This document shows, piece by piece, positions 1 to 5,102 of a stretch of 5,102 bases of DNA (within the stretch, counting starts at the first letter, position 1; every line of letters starts with the position of its first letter). Source of the DNA: Collinsella sp. (lineage in GTDB: Bacteria; Actinomycetota; Coriobacteriia; Coriobacteriales; Coriobacteriaceae); contig JAIHVJ010000150.1 of the NCBI GenBank assembly GCA_022720335.1, forward strand, positions 1 to 5,102, written 5' to 3'. A program made the position numbers and the translations under genes. The notes below the pieces were generated by a model, which saw nothing but the letters and a program-made list of their open reading frames with translations, was not told where the DNA came from and did no database searches.

Positions 1-935
1 CCCGTGTAAAGATGATCGACAAAGCCAACAGCGGCTACGGCGACTCGATGAACCGCGGCCTGGAGATGGCGCGCGGTGAGTACGTGGGCATCCTTGAGTC
101 CGACGACTTTATGTTTGAGGATTCGCTCCAAAAGCTGGTCGCCAAGGCCGATGCTGAGCATGCCGATGTGGTAAAGGGCGACTTTTACCTGTATTGGTCC
201 ACGCCCAGCGAGCGCCGTGAGCTGTTTGGGATCATCGACGAGCATATGACGGGCGCCGCGTATCGCCCCGTCGATCGTCCGGGCATCTTCTACCGCAAAC
301 CTTCCATTTGGTCGGCTATCTATCGGCGCGAGTTCCTCAACGACAATCAGATTCGGTTCCTTCCCACGCCGGGCGCCTCGTATCAGGACGCAGGCTTTAA
401 CTTTAAGGTTTGGGCTTGCGCCGAGCGTGCCGCGTTTATTACTGACCCAATTTTGTGCTATCGCCAGGATAATGAGAAGAGCTCCGTTAATTCGCCCAAC
501 AAGGTGTTTTGCGTGTGCGATGAATATGCCGAGATGCAGCGCTTTTTGGGCGAGCGTCCCGAGCTCAAGGCTCAGCTCCAGGGCATTTTAATGCGCATGA
601 AGGTCGATACGTACCGTTGGAATGATGAGCGTCTGGTCGATGAACTGCGCGAGAAGTTTTGGAAGAAAGCCTCGTCCGAGCTCAAGGCCGATTGGGATGC
701 CGGTCGCTTTGACCTGTCGCTGTTCGATCCGCGTGGCGAGACCGACTTGCGCCTGATGGTCAAGTCGCCCCGCGCCTATATCGATTCGCGCTTTGACTTT
801 AAGAAGCCAGGCAAGCTCAATACGTTTAAGCATTACTTTAAGATTGGCGGCCTGCCGCTGGTCTGGCGCGTGCTGACGTATCAGCGCACCTACGGCGACA
901 ACCCGCACCCTGATGACGTTCCCACCGCACAGTAG
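1..935 (+). CDS. Family 2 glycosyltransferase, 5'-truncated by window edge
   Basis: The frame is open from base 3 to the TAG at 933-935 and runs off the left edge, so the true start lies outside; the ATG at 12 is an internal Met. About 310 codons are visible. The part seen begins late in the GT-A nucleotide-sugar binding domain: KANSGYGDSMNRGLEMARGEY is followed by the metal-binding acidic motif ESDD (bases 96-107). Further on come YQDAGF (381-398), in the position of the acceptor-side catalytic acid, and YRQDN (459-473) followed by SSVNS, which are typical of a GT2 subfamily in Gram-positive polysaccharide loci. The missing part should hold the first beta strand (SVI-PVYN type) and the DDGS-like motif. 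The C-terminal third is alpha-helical in look (TYRWNDERL) and ends normally, so this is a real gene end. No membrane segment is seen, implying a cytosolic or membrane-associated enzyme. It is the first visible gene of a three-gene operon. Donor and acceptor sugars are unknown. Confidence 0.9.
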   Translation, partial: RVKMIDKANSGYGDSMNRGLEMARGEYVGILESDDFMFEDSLQKLVAKADAEHADVVKGDFYLYWSTPSERRELFGIIDEHMTGAAYRPVDRPGIFYRKPSIWSAIYRREFLNDNQIRFLPTPGASYQDAGFNFKVWACAERAAFITDPILCYRQDNEKSSVNSPNKVFCVCDEYAEMQRFLGERPELKAQLQGILMRMKVDTYRWNDERLVDELREKFWKKASSELKADWDAGRFDLSLFDPRGETDLRLMVKSPRAYIDSRFDFKKPGKLNTFKHYFKIGGLPLVWRVLTYQRTYGDNPHPDDVPTAQ

Positions 936-938
936 GAG
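934..938 (+). promoter_or_regulatory. Ribosome binding site deciding the second gene's start
   Basis: AGGAG overlaps the TAG stop of the preceding gene. It lies 9 bases before the ATG at 948 but only 3 bases before an in-frame GTG at 942. The spacing favours ATG 948, giving MATPKISVVVP rather than MIMATPKISVVVP. The overlap of stop and binding site suggests that ribosomes finishing the first gene re-initiate on the second. Confidence 0.7.
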
Positions 939-947
939 CGAGTGATT

Positions 948-2015
948 ATGGCTACTCCCAAGATTTCCGTTGTCGTTCCCATCTACAAAGTGGAGGAGTG
1001 CCTGGCCTGGTGCCTGGACTCCCTGCTTGCGCAGGACATGCCCGATTGGGAAGGCGTGTTAGTCAACGATGGCTCGCCGGACGGTTCGCGCGATATTGCG
1101 GCTGCCTATTGCGAAAAGGACGCGCGCTTTAGGCTGGTTGATAAGGAGAACGGCGGCCTGTCGAGTGCACGTAATGCAGGCATCGCCGCGTCCACGGCGC
1201 CTATCGTCGCGTTTTTGGATTCCGACGACCGATTTACGCCCGATGCATGCCGTGTGATCGTCGATGCCTTTGAGCGCGAGGACTGCGACGTTTTGACCTT
1301 TGGCGCGAATCCGTATCCGCTGGAGGCGGGGTATCCGTGGCTTAACTATGTGCTGAGCCCGCGCGATGTGTCGTTTGAAGGCTATAGCTCCGGCCTACTG
1401 TTTAAGGAAGCATCTCGCCCCTTTGCATGGCGCACCGCCTGCAAGCGTGAGTTTTTGCTGGGCAACGGGATCGTGTTCGACGAAACCGTTAAGTATGGCG
1501 AGGACCAGGTCTTCGATTTTGCCGTGTACGGTCGTTCGCACAAGACCGCGCTTATCTCGAACAAGCTGTATGACTACCGCGTGGCGCGCAAGGGCTCGCT
1601 CATGGACACCATGCGCTATGACGACGAGACGCGCCTGCTGGAGCACGTGAAGATTTACTTCGCGGTGCTGGCTGACTGGCAGCGCGACGGTCTCGATGCT
1701 CAGCACGCCGATGACCTGGCATATTTCCTGTGCGATCTGGTGCTGTACGATGCGCTCAGGTTGTTGGGTTCGGACTGCGGCAAGGTGTTTGCTGCCGTTG
1801 CCACGGCGCTTGCCGGTTCTGTCGTGGGCAGCGATGCTGCGCTCGCACAATGCGCTCCTTCGGTTGCCGCCATGGTGCGCGCGGCACTTATCGGTAAGGC
1901 CCCTGCTGCTCGTTTGTGCAAAAAGCTCATGTTCGATTACGACGTCTTGAGGTTTGGGCGCCTGGGTGCCTGCAAGCGCATAGCAGCGAACGCCCTGGGA
2001 AAGCGAGAAGTGTAG
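948..2015 (+). CDS. Family 2 glycosyltransferase (GT-A fold), 355 aa
   Basis: This is a complete GT2 enzyme that should transfer a sugar from a nucleotide-sugar donor to a polysaccharide precursor in the cytoplasm. The N-terminus has the first beta strand (ISVVVPIYKVEECL, residues 6-19), then VNDGSPDGS (39-47), which binds the nucleotide, ENGGLSSARNAG (67-78), and the metal-binding LDSDD (90-94). FAWRTACKREFL (159-170) and KYGEDQVF (182-189) follow; the ED pair at 185-186 is where this family places its catalytic base. Residues from about 215 onward are helical, Ala/Leu-rich and poorly conserved, as is usual for acceptor-side regions. The length is normal for the family. ATG 948 was chosen over GTG 942 from ribosome-binding-site spacing. 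The gene is in the same frame as both neighbours and its TAG directly touches the next ATG. The family call is secure; the sugar specificity is not readable from sequence. Confidence 0.93.
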   Translation: MATPKISVVVPIYKVEECLAWCLDSLLAQDMPDWEGVLVNDGSPDGSRDIAAAYCEKDARFRLVDKENGGLSSARNAGIAASTAPIVAFLDSDDRFTPDACRVIVDAFEREDCDVLTFGANPYPLEAGYPWLNYVLSPRDVSFEGYSSGLLFKEASRPFAWRTACKREFLLGNGIVFDETVKYGEDQVFDFAVYGRSHKTALISNKLYDYRVARKGSLMDTMRYDDETRLLEHVKIYFAVLADWQRDGLDAQHADDLAYFLCDLVLYDALRLLGSDCGKVFAAVATALAGSVVGSDAALAQCAPSVAAMVRAALIGKAPAARLCKKLMFDYDVLRFGRLGACKRIAANALGKREV

Positions 2016-2879
2016 ATGAGTATCAAGCGTTTGGCACTTTGCCGCAGTCAGGGCCGTCTGTTTGTGCTGCTTCGTTTTGCCGGTCAGGATGTCGCCGCGC
2101 TTATCGAGCGGGAGGGTTCTCAAGCGTTTGCCCATGCGACGACGAGCGGTTCTTGTGTGTCGTCGCTGGTGCTCCCGGTCGATCATGGCCGTGTGCTGGC
2201 GCTTTGCCCTTCCGTTTCCGATTACGAGCACGAGCTCGCCGTCTTGGTGCTTCCGTTTTTGGATGGCTCGTCGATGGATGTCGTTTTTGCATCCGGTGGC
2301 CAAAGGTTGGGCTCCATTCGCCTCGTTAGCCGCGTGGCCAAGCTGGAATCCAAGATTAACTACAAAGCAAAGCCTGCGCTGTGCGCGCTTATCCGCGATG
2401 CGCAGCGTGGCGAATGCTGCGGTCGCTACGAGATCGATGCCATTCGCTATTTACCGACAGACGCCGGCGCGGTGTGGCGCTATGAGGTTGCCTGGGCGGG
2501 AGACCCCCAGTGCTCCCCTGAGTTCCAGATCTTCGATACGCATATGAATGCGATTGATGCCACCGTGCATGTGTTTGAATCGCAGGTCGATGTGCCGCAG
2601 CAGAACGGATGCCGCGTCAATAAAACGTATCTGAGCGTTGAGATGCCTCAGGATATACGAGATTTTGTCGCGATTGTGAGCGATCCCACAGAGCAGATCC
2701 AGAGCGGGTTTTGCGCCATGGATGGTCGCCTGTACAACGGCATGTTCGATGACAGTTGGAACCGCATGAAGGACGCGCGTGCAGACGACGCAGCTTATCG
2801 ACGTTGGTTTGAGCAACATCGCGCAAAGCCGGGCGATTTGGCGTGCCAACGTGTCGCTTCGGCGGCCTTTGCCTATAGG
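2016..2879 (+). other. Unrecognised N-terminal region of the 828-aa glycosyltransferase
   Basis: Residues 1-288 precede the first GT2 domain. The first 115 or so residues alternate short hydrophobic stretches (RLFVLLRF, SSLVLPV, ELAVLVLPFL) with polar turns, suggesting a beta-rich fold. A basic stretch with KLESKINYKAKPAL follows, then a second beta-like section with a WRYEVAW strand. The last 30 residues (AAYRRWFEQHR, then AFAYRP) are the helical linker commonly seen just before tandem GT2 modules. The region has ten cysteines, one of them a CC pair near residue 134. I saw no nucleotide-sugar motif, so it is probably not a third catalytic domain. A carbohydrate-binding, chain-length or protein-contact role is possible, but nothing in the sequence settles it. 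Confidence 0.6.
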
Positions 2880-4502
2880 CCGCTCGTGAGCATTGTGGTG
2901 CCGTGCTACAAGACTGATCGGGTCTACCTGCGCGAGCTGCTGGACTCGGTGCTAGCCCAGAGCTATGACAACTGGGAATTGCTGCTTATGGACGCCTCGC
3001 CCGAATGGGACGCGGTGGCCGACCTTGCGGTGGACGCCAATGACGAGCGCGTTCGTCGCATTGGGCTGCCCGGCAACGGCGGCATCGTGGTCAACACCAA
3101 CGCGGGTATTGAGCAAGCGACGGGCGACTACATCGCGTTCTTGGACCATGACGACATTCTGGAACCGGACGCGTTATTCCAGTATGTTTCCGCGCTGAAT
3201 AAGGCGGCCGAGGGCGAGTATCCCCAGGTCCTGTTCTGCGACGAGGACATGTTCCAGAGAACGGGGGAGTGGGGTCAGCCTGTCTTTAAGACGCAGCTCA
3301 ACGTCGACCTGCTCTATAGCCATAACTGCGTGACGCATTTCCTGATGGTGGAGAAGGCGCTAATCGATCGTATTGGCACGTCCCCAGAAGACGTTGCGGG
3401 TGCCCAGGACTACGACCTGACGCTTCGCTGTCTTTCGGCGGGCGCACGGTTTGAGCATGTTGCGCACGTGCTGTATCACTGGCGCGTTCATCCGGGGTCG
3501 ACCGCCGATGGCTCTGCCGATAGCAAGCCGTATGCTATTGAAGCCGGGTGCCTTGCGCTGCAGCGTCACTTTAACGAGCTGGGCATTTGCGGAACGGTCG
3601 AGGAGACCGAGACGCCGTTTGTCTATCGCATGCGCTATGCGCTGCCGGAGCCTGCGCCGCTGGTGAGCATTGTGATTCCCACCAAGGACCACGTTGAGAC
3701 GCTCGATGCCTGTGTGATGTCGATTGCCCAGAAGGCCACGTATGCCAACTATGAGATCGTCTTGGTGGAGAACAACAGCGAAGCCCCGGATACGTTTGCG
3801 TATTACGAAACCCTGCCGGAACGCGTGGCTGCGGCATCAGAAGGCAAGGGCATCGCGCGCGTTGTGTACTGGCCGGGCGAGTTCAATTACTCTCAGATCA
3901 TCAATTTTGGTGTGGAGCACGCTAAGGGCGACTACCTGCTGCTGCTCAACAACGATACCGAGGTTATAAGCCCGGACTTTATCGAAGAGATGATGAGCTA
4001 TCTGCAGCGTCCCGATGCGGGCGTGGTGGGCGCCAAACTCTACTTTGCCGATCATCTGGTGCAGCATGCCGGCATTTTGGTTGGCGTGCGTGGCGCACTT
4101 GCCCATGCCAACCAGGACTTCTCAGCAAAGCGCGAGGGCTATCTTGCCCGCGCTGTGCGCCCGGGCAACTTTAGCGCCGTGACGGGTGCCTGCCAGATGG
4201 TGCGACGCGACGTATTTGAGCAGGTCGGAGGCTATAACGAGGAATTCGCCGTCGGTTTTAACGACGCTGACTTTTGCCTTCGCGTGTGGGAGGCCGGCTA
4301 CCGCACCATCTTTACGCCTTATGCCGAGCTGTATCACTACGAGTTCACCTCGCGCGGTAGGGAAGAGGCCAACGAGGAAAAGATGAGTCGCTGGAAGCGC
4401 GAGCAAGCACTGTTCATGCAGCACTGGCCTGAGTTCTTCTTGGATGGCGATCCGTGGTTGGGGCCGAACTTATCCGCTGAGAGCGAGTATTTCTCGTATT
4501 AA
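2016..4502 (+). CDS. Tandem-domain GT2 glycosyltransferase, rhamnosyltransferase-like, 828 aa
   Basis: This large modular enzyme probably adds two sugars in succession to a surface glycan. Residues 1-288 match no family I recognise (see separate entry). GT domain 1 spans about 290-500: LVSIVVPCYK (290-299), NTNAG, the metal-binding DHDD (377-380), AQDYDL (463-468) and LYHWR (486-490). GT domain 2 spans about 548-800: PLVSIVIP (548-555), VENNS, FNYSQIINFG, NNDTE (645-649), QHAG (683-686), VTGACQMVRRDVF, FNDADFCLR (748-756), then PYAELYHYE and SRGRE. The second set is the signature of rhamnosyltransferase-like GT2 proteins from O-antigen and capsule loci, though this does not prove rhamnose. 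Both domains keep their acidic motifs, so both look active. Translation starts at an ATG touching the previous gene's TAG, with only a weak purine-rich site (GAGAAG, 2005-2010), which suggests translational coupling. No signal peptide or membrane helix is evident. It ends in TAA and is the last gene of the operon. Confidence 0.92.
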   Translation: MSIKRLALCRSQGRLFVLLRFAGQDVAALIEREGSQAFAHATTSGSCVSSLVLPVDHGRVLALCPSVSDYEHELAVLVLPFLDGSSMDVVFASGGQRLGSIRLVSRVAKLESKINYKAKPALCALIRDAQRGECCGRYEIDAIRYLPTDAGAVWRYEVAWAGDPQCSPEFQIFDTHMNAIDATVHVFESQVDVPQQNGCRVNKTYLSVEMPQDIRDFVAIVSDPTEQIQSGFCAMDGRLYNGMFDDSWNRMKDARADDAAYRRWFEQHRAKPGDLACQRVASAAFAYRPLVSIVVPCYKTDRVYLRELLDSVLAQSYDNWELLLMDASPEWDAVADLAVDANDERVRRIGLPGNGGIVVNTNAGIEQATGDYIAFLDHDDILEPDALFQYVSALNKAAEGEYPQVLFCDEDMFQRTGEWGQPVFKTQLNVDLLYSHNCVTHFLMVEKALIDRIGTSPEDVAGAQDYDLTLRCLSAGARFEHVAHVLYHWRVHPGSTADGSADSKPYAIEAGCLALQRHFNELGICGTVEETETPFVYRMRYALPEPAPLVSIVIPTKDHVETLDACVMSIAQKATYANYEIVLVENNSEAPDTFAYYETLPERVAAASEGKGIARVVYWPGEFNYSQIINFGVEHAKGDYLLLLNNDTEVISPDFIEEMMSYLQRPDAGVVGAKLYFADHLVQHAGILVGVRGALAHANQDFSAKREGYLARAVRPGNFSAVTGACQMVRRDVFEQVGGYNEEFAVGFNDADFCLRVWEAGYRTIFTPYAELYHYEFTSRGREEANEEKMSRWKREQALFMQHWPEFFLDGDPWLGPNLSAESEYFSY

Positions 4503-4527
4503 GGCAATGGTTTTTAGGAAGTCCTTA

Positions 4528-4557
4528 ACTTTCTTTCGCTATGAGCTGGAAGAAAGT
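4528..4557. repeat. Inverted repeat / 13-bp hairpin after the operon
   Basis: ACTTTCTTTCGCT (4528-4540) pairs with AGC plus GGAAGAAAGT (4544-4557) around an ATG loop (4541-4543). There is one T bulge at 4547 and one T-G wobble (4536/4549), giving 13 pairs. It starts 26 bases after the TAA of the 828-aa enzyme. The next bases are AACGTTGG with no T-run, and on the minus strand there is no T-run either, so it is not a textbook Rho-independent terminator. It may protect the 3' end of the operon mRNA, help a Rho-dependent end, or be a protein site. Confidence 0.6.
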
Positions 4558-4590
4558 AACGTTGGACTACTTGCTAAGATAAATTACGAA

Positions 4591-4660
4591 AGCTCGATAC
4601 TTCCGCGATAAGTTTATACGGGCTTATACAGCTCGATATTATTCGATATAGTCTGCGATA
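4591..4660. repeat. Cluster of five CGATA motifs, possible operator array
   Basis: CGATA occurs at 4595, 4606, 4634, 4644 and 4656, all on the plus strand. Start-to-start steps are 11, 28, 10 and 12 bases. Longer shared units are AGCTCGATA at 4591-4599 and 4630-4638, and TCGATAT at 4633-4639 and 4643-4649. Steps near 10-12 bases would place most copies on the same face of the helix, as in some regulator arrays. The cluster overlaps the possible promoter of the downstream ORF. The copies are imperfect beyond the core and the region is AT-rich, so chance contributes. Confidence 0.4.
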
Positions 4661-4662
4661 AT
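4654..4662 (+). promoter_or_regulatory. Possible extended -10 promoter for the ATPase remnant
   Basis: TGCGATAAT fits the extended -10 pattern TGnTATAAT with one mismatch in the hexamer, 49 bases before the GTG at 4712. No good TTGACA-like -35 lies 16-18 bases upstream, which extended -10 promoters can tolerate. An overlapping alternative, TATAGT at 4647-4652, also lacks a convincing -35. In AT-rich DNA such matches arise readily. Confidence 0.3.
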
Positions 4663-4698
4663 TATTTAAACGATGATTGGCTGTTAATCGATTCCCTA

Positions 4699-4704
4699 GA
4701 AAGG
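4699..4704 (+). promoter_or_regulatory. Ribosome binding site for the ATPase remnant
   Basis: GAAAGG lies 7 bases before the GTG at 4712. The spacing is good and supports GTG as the start, with the protein opening MSATAFHNPF. It suggests that the start region of the ancestral gene has been kept. Confidence 0.6.
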
Positions 4705-4711
4705 CAAACAA

Positions 4712-5029
4712 GTGAGCGCCACAGCATTCCATAATCCGTTTCTTGGATGGAAGACCGCTATTGTCTCTGCTGGCCCTAACTTATTGCTGGACTTGTGGGA
4801 TCAGGTTGCTGATTCTTCCCTTGCGGCCAATGCTTCGGTCGGCGTAAACGCCGGCTTTGTTTCCGCGAAAGTTGACGTTGCGCCCAAAGAGCCGAGCCTT
4901 AGAAAGTTACTGAGTTCGGCAGCGAAGTCATCCAAGGGTCTTTTTATTGCCATCGATGAAGTTCAGGACGCTCCGATTGACGATATGCGTGCCATTGCGT
5001 CTACGGTAGTGTCGAGAAAGTTGGTGTAG
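4712..5029 (+). pseudogene. Remnant of an AAA-type ATP-binding protein
   Basis: The 105-codon ORF starts at GTG with a good ribosome binding site and ends in TAG. MSATAFHNPF resembles the opening of a group of actinobacterial AAA-type ATPases of about 400 residues. Residues 12-33 (GWKTAIVSAGPNLLLDLWDQ onward) resemble the strand and helix that follow the Walker A helix there, and LRKLLSSAAKSSKGLFIAIDEVQD (63-86) matches the Walker B region with the D82-E83 pair. IDDMRAIASTV (89-99) fits the helix after it. No GxxGxGKT Walker A loop exists between NPF and GW, where about 60-70 residues would be expected, and the protein stops soon after Walker B. This suggests an internal in-frame loss plus loss of the C-terminal part. 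GC is lower than in the operon. If translated, it could not bind ATP normally. Family matching is from memory; an intact small protein of unknown role is the alternative. Confidence 0.6.
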
Positions 5030-5102
5030 CGCCCGATCCGAAGTGAGTCGGCCCGGCGTACTGGAATCTGGAATACGGTTGATATCCTATGCCGCCTCGA
5101 CC
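5030..5102. other. Right-edge sequence with no supported gene
   Basis: Nothing here continues the ATPase in any plus frame as the family would require. Several frames are open because the stretch is short. It holds a perfect tandem 7-mer, CTGGAAT at 5061-5067 and 5068-5074. It may be further gene debris, or the edge of a feature lying beyond the window. Confidence 0.4.

Larger units (their letters stand above)
4503..4711. other. AT-rich intergenic region with hairpin and CGATA repeats
   Basis: This 209-base gap separates the glycosyltransferase operon from the ATPase remnant. It is 37% GC (78 of 209 by count), well below the flanking operon. No ORF of note occurs on either strand. It holds, in order, an inverted repeat, a cluster of CGATA motifs, a possible extended -10 element and the ribosome binding site of the next ORF. 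No hairpin followed by a T-run is present, so a standard intrinsic terminator for the operon is not visible. Confidence 0.8.

Noticed and set aside
942..947. GTG at 942 as the start of the second glycosyltransferase
   Set aside because: Only 3 bases separate it from AGGAG, too close for normal initiation; ATG 948 has 9-base spacing and gives the usual short lead into the first beta strand.
1395..2303. Long minus-strand open frame of 302 codons opposite the second and third glycosyltransferases
   Set aside because: It spans the junction of two well-supported plus-strand genes, its translation is low-complexity and rich in Arg, His and Gln with no motif, and it is what GC-rich codon use produces on the opposite strand.
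1916..2329. Plus-strand open frame of 137 codons bridging the second and third genes
   Set aside because: It is out of frame with both genes, has an Arg/Ser/Cys-rich composition and no recognisable domain; both overlapping genes carry family motifs.
4528..4557. Hairpin as a Rho-independent terminator
   Set aside because: The stem has few G-C pairs and neither strand has a T-run after it.
4671..4693. CGAT/ATCG and AATCGATT short palindromes before the ribosome binding site
   Set aside because: Only four to eight bases are involved, expected by chance in AT-rich DNA; the longer stem does not extend.
5001..5102. Minus-strand partial open frame entering from the right edge (33 codons, ending at a stop at 5003-5001)
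   Set aside because: It is short, lacks a visible start, overlaps the ATPase remnant and shows no family motif; there is not enough sequence to support a gene.
5030..5102. Possible tRNA 3' end near the right edge, because of the GGTTGATATCC stretch and the GCCTCGACC end
   Set aside because: The T-loop consensus GGTTCRANNCC is not met, and I could not fold a cloverleaf from the preceding bases.

Overview
The window looks like part of a chromosomal surface-polysaccharide locus of a moderately GC-rich Gram-positive bacterium. The style best fits an actinobacterium of the Coriobacteriia, such as Collinsella. That placement rests on the general look of the proteins and codon use and is an inference; nothing in the window proves it.

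Layout. Bases 1-4502 hold three tightly packed plus-strand genes, all family 2 (GT-A fold) glycosyltransferases. The first is cut by the left edge and lacks its N-terminal start. The second is a complete enzyme of 355 residues. The third, of 828 residues, has an unrecognised N-terminal region of about 285 residues followed by two GT2 domains in tandem, of the kind found in rhamnosyltransferase-like enzymes of O-antigen, capsule and cell-wall polysaccharide synthesis. Gaps are 12 bp (or 6 bp) and 0 bp, so the three are almost certainly one operon. All three share one reading frame, separated only by two TAG stops. Together they would add successive sugars to a lipid-linked or growing glycan on the cytoplasmic face of the membrane. 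The sugars cannot be read from this window.

Bases 4503-4711 are a 209-bp AT-rich gap (37% GC by count, against 60% in the first 60 bases of the operon). It holds a 13-bp hairpin just after the operon, five copies of CGATA, and a possible extended -10 promoter. Bases 4712-5029 encode a 105-residue ORF with a good ribosome binding site. It looks like a remnant of an actinobacterial AAA-type ATPase: the Walker B strand (IAIDEVQD) remains, but the Walker A loop and most of the C-terminal part are gone. The last 73 bases hold no gene I can support.

I found no tRNA, rRNA, CRISPR array or insertion sequence. The most unusual material is the repeat-rich gap and the decayed ATPase; the rest is a regular, if modular, glycosyltransferase operon.
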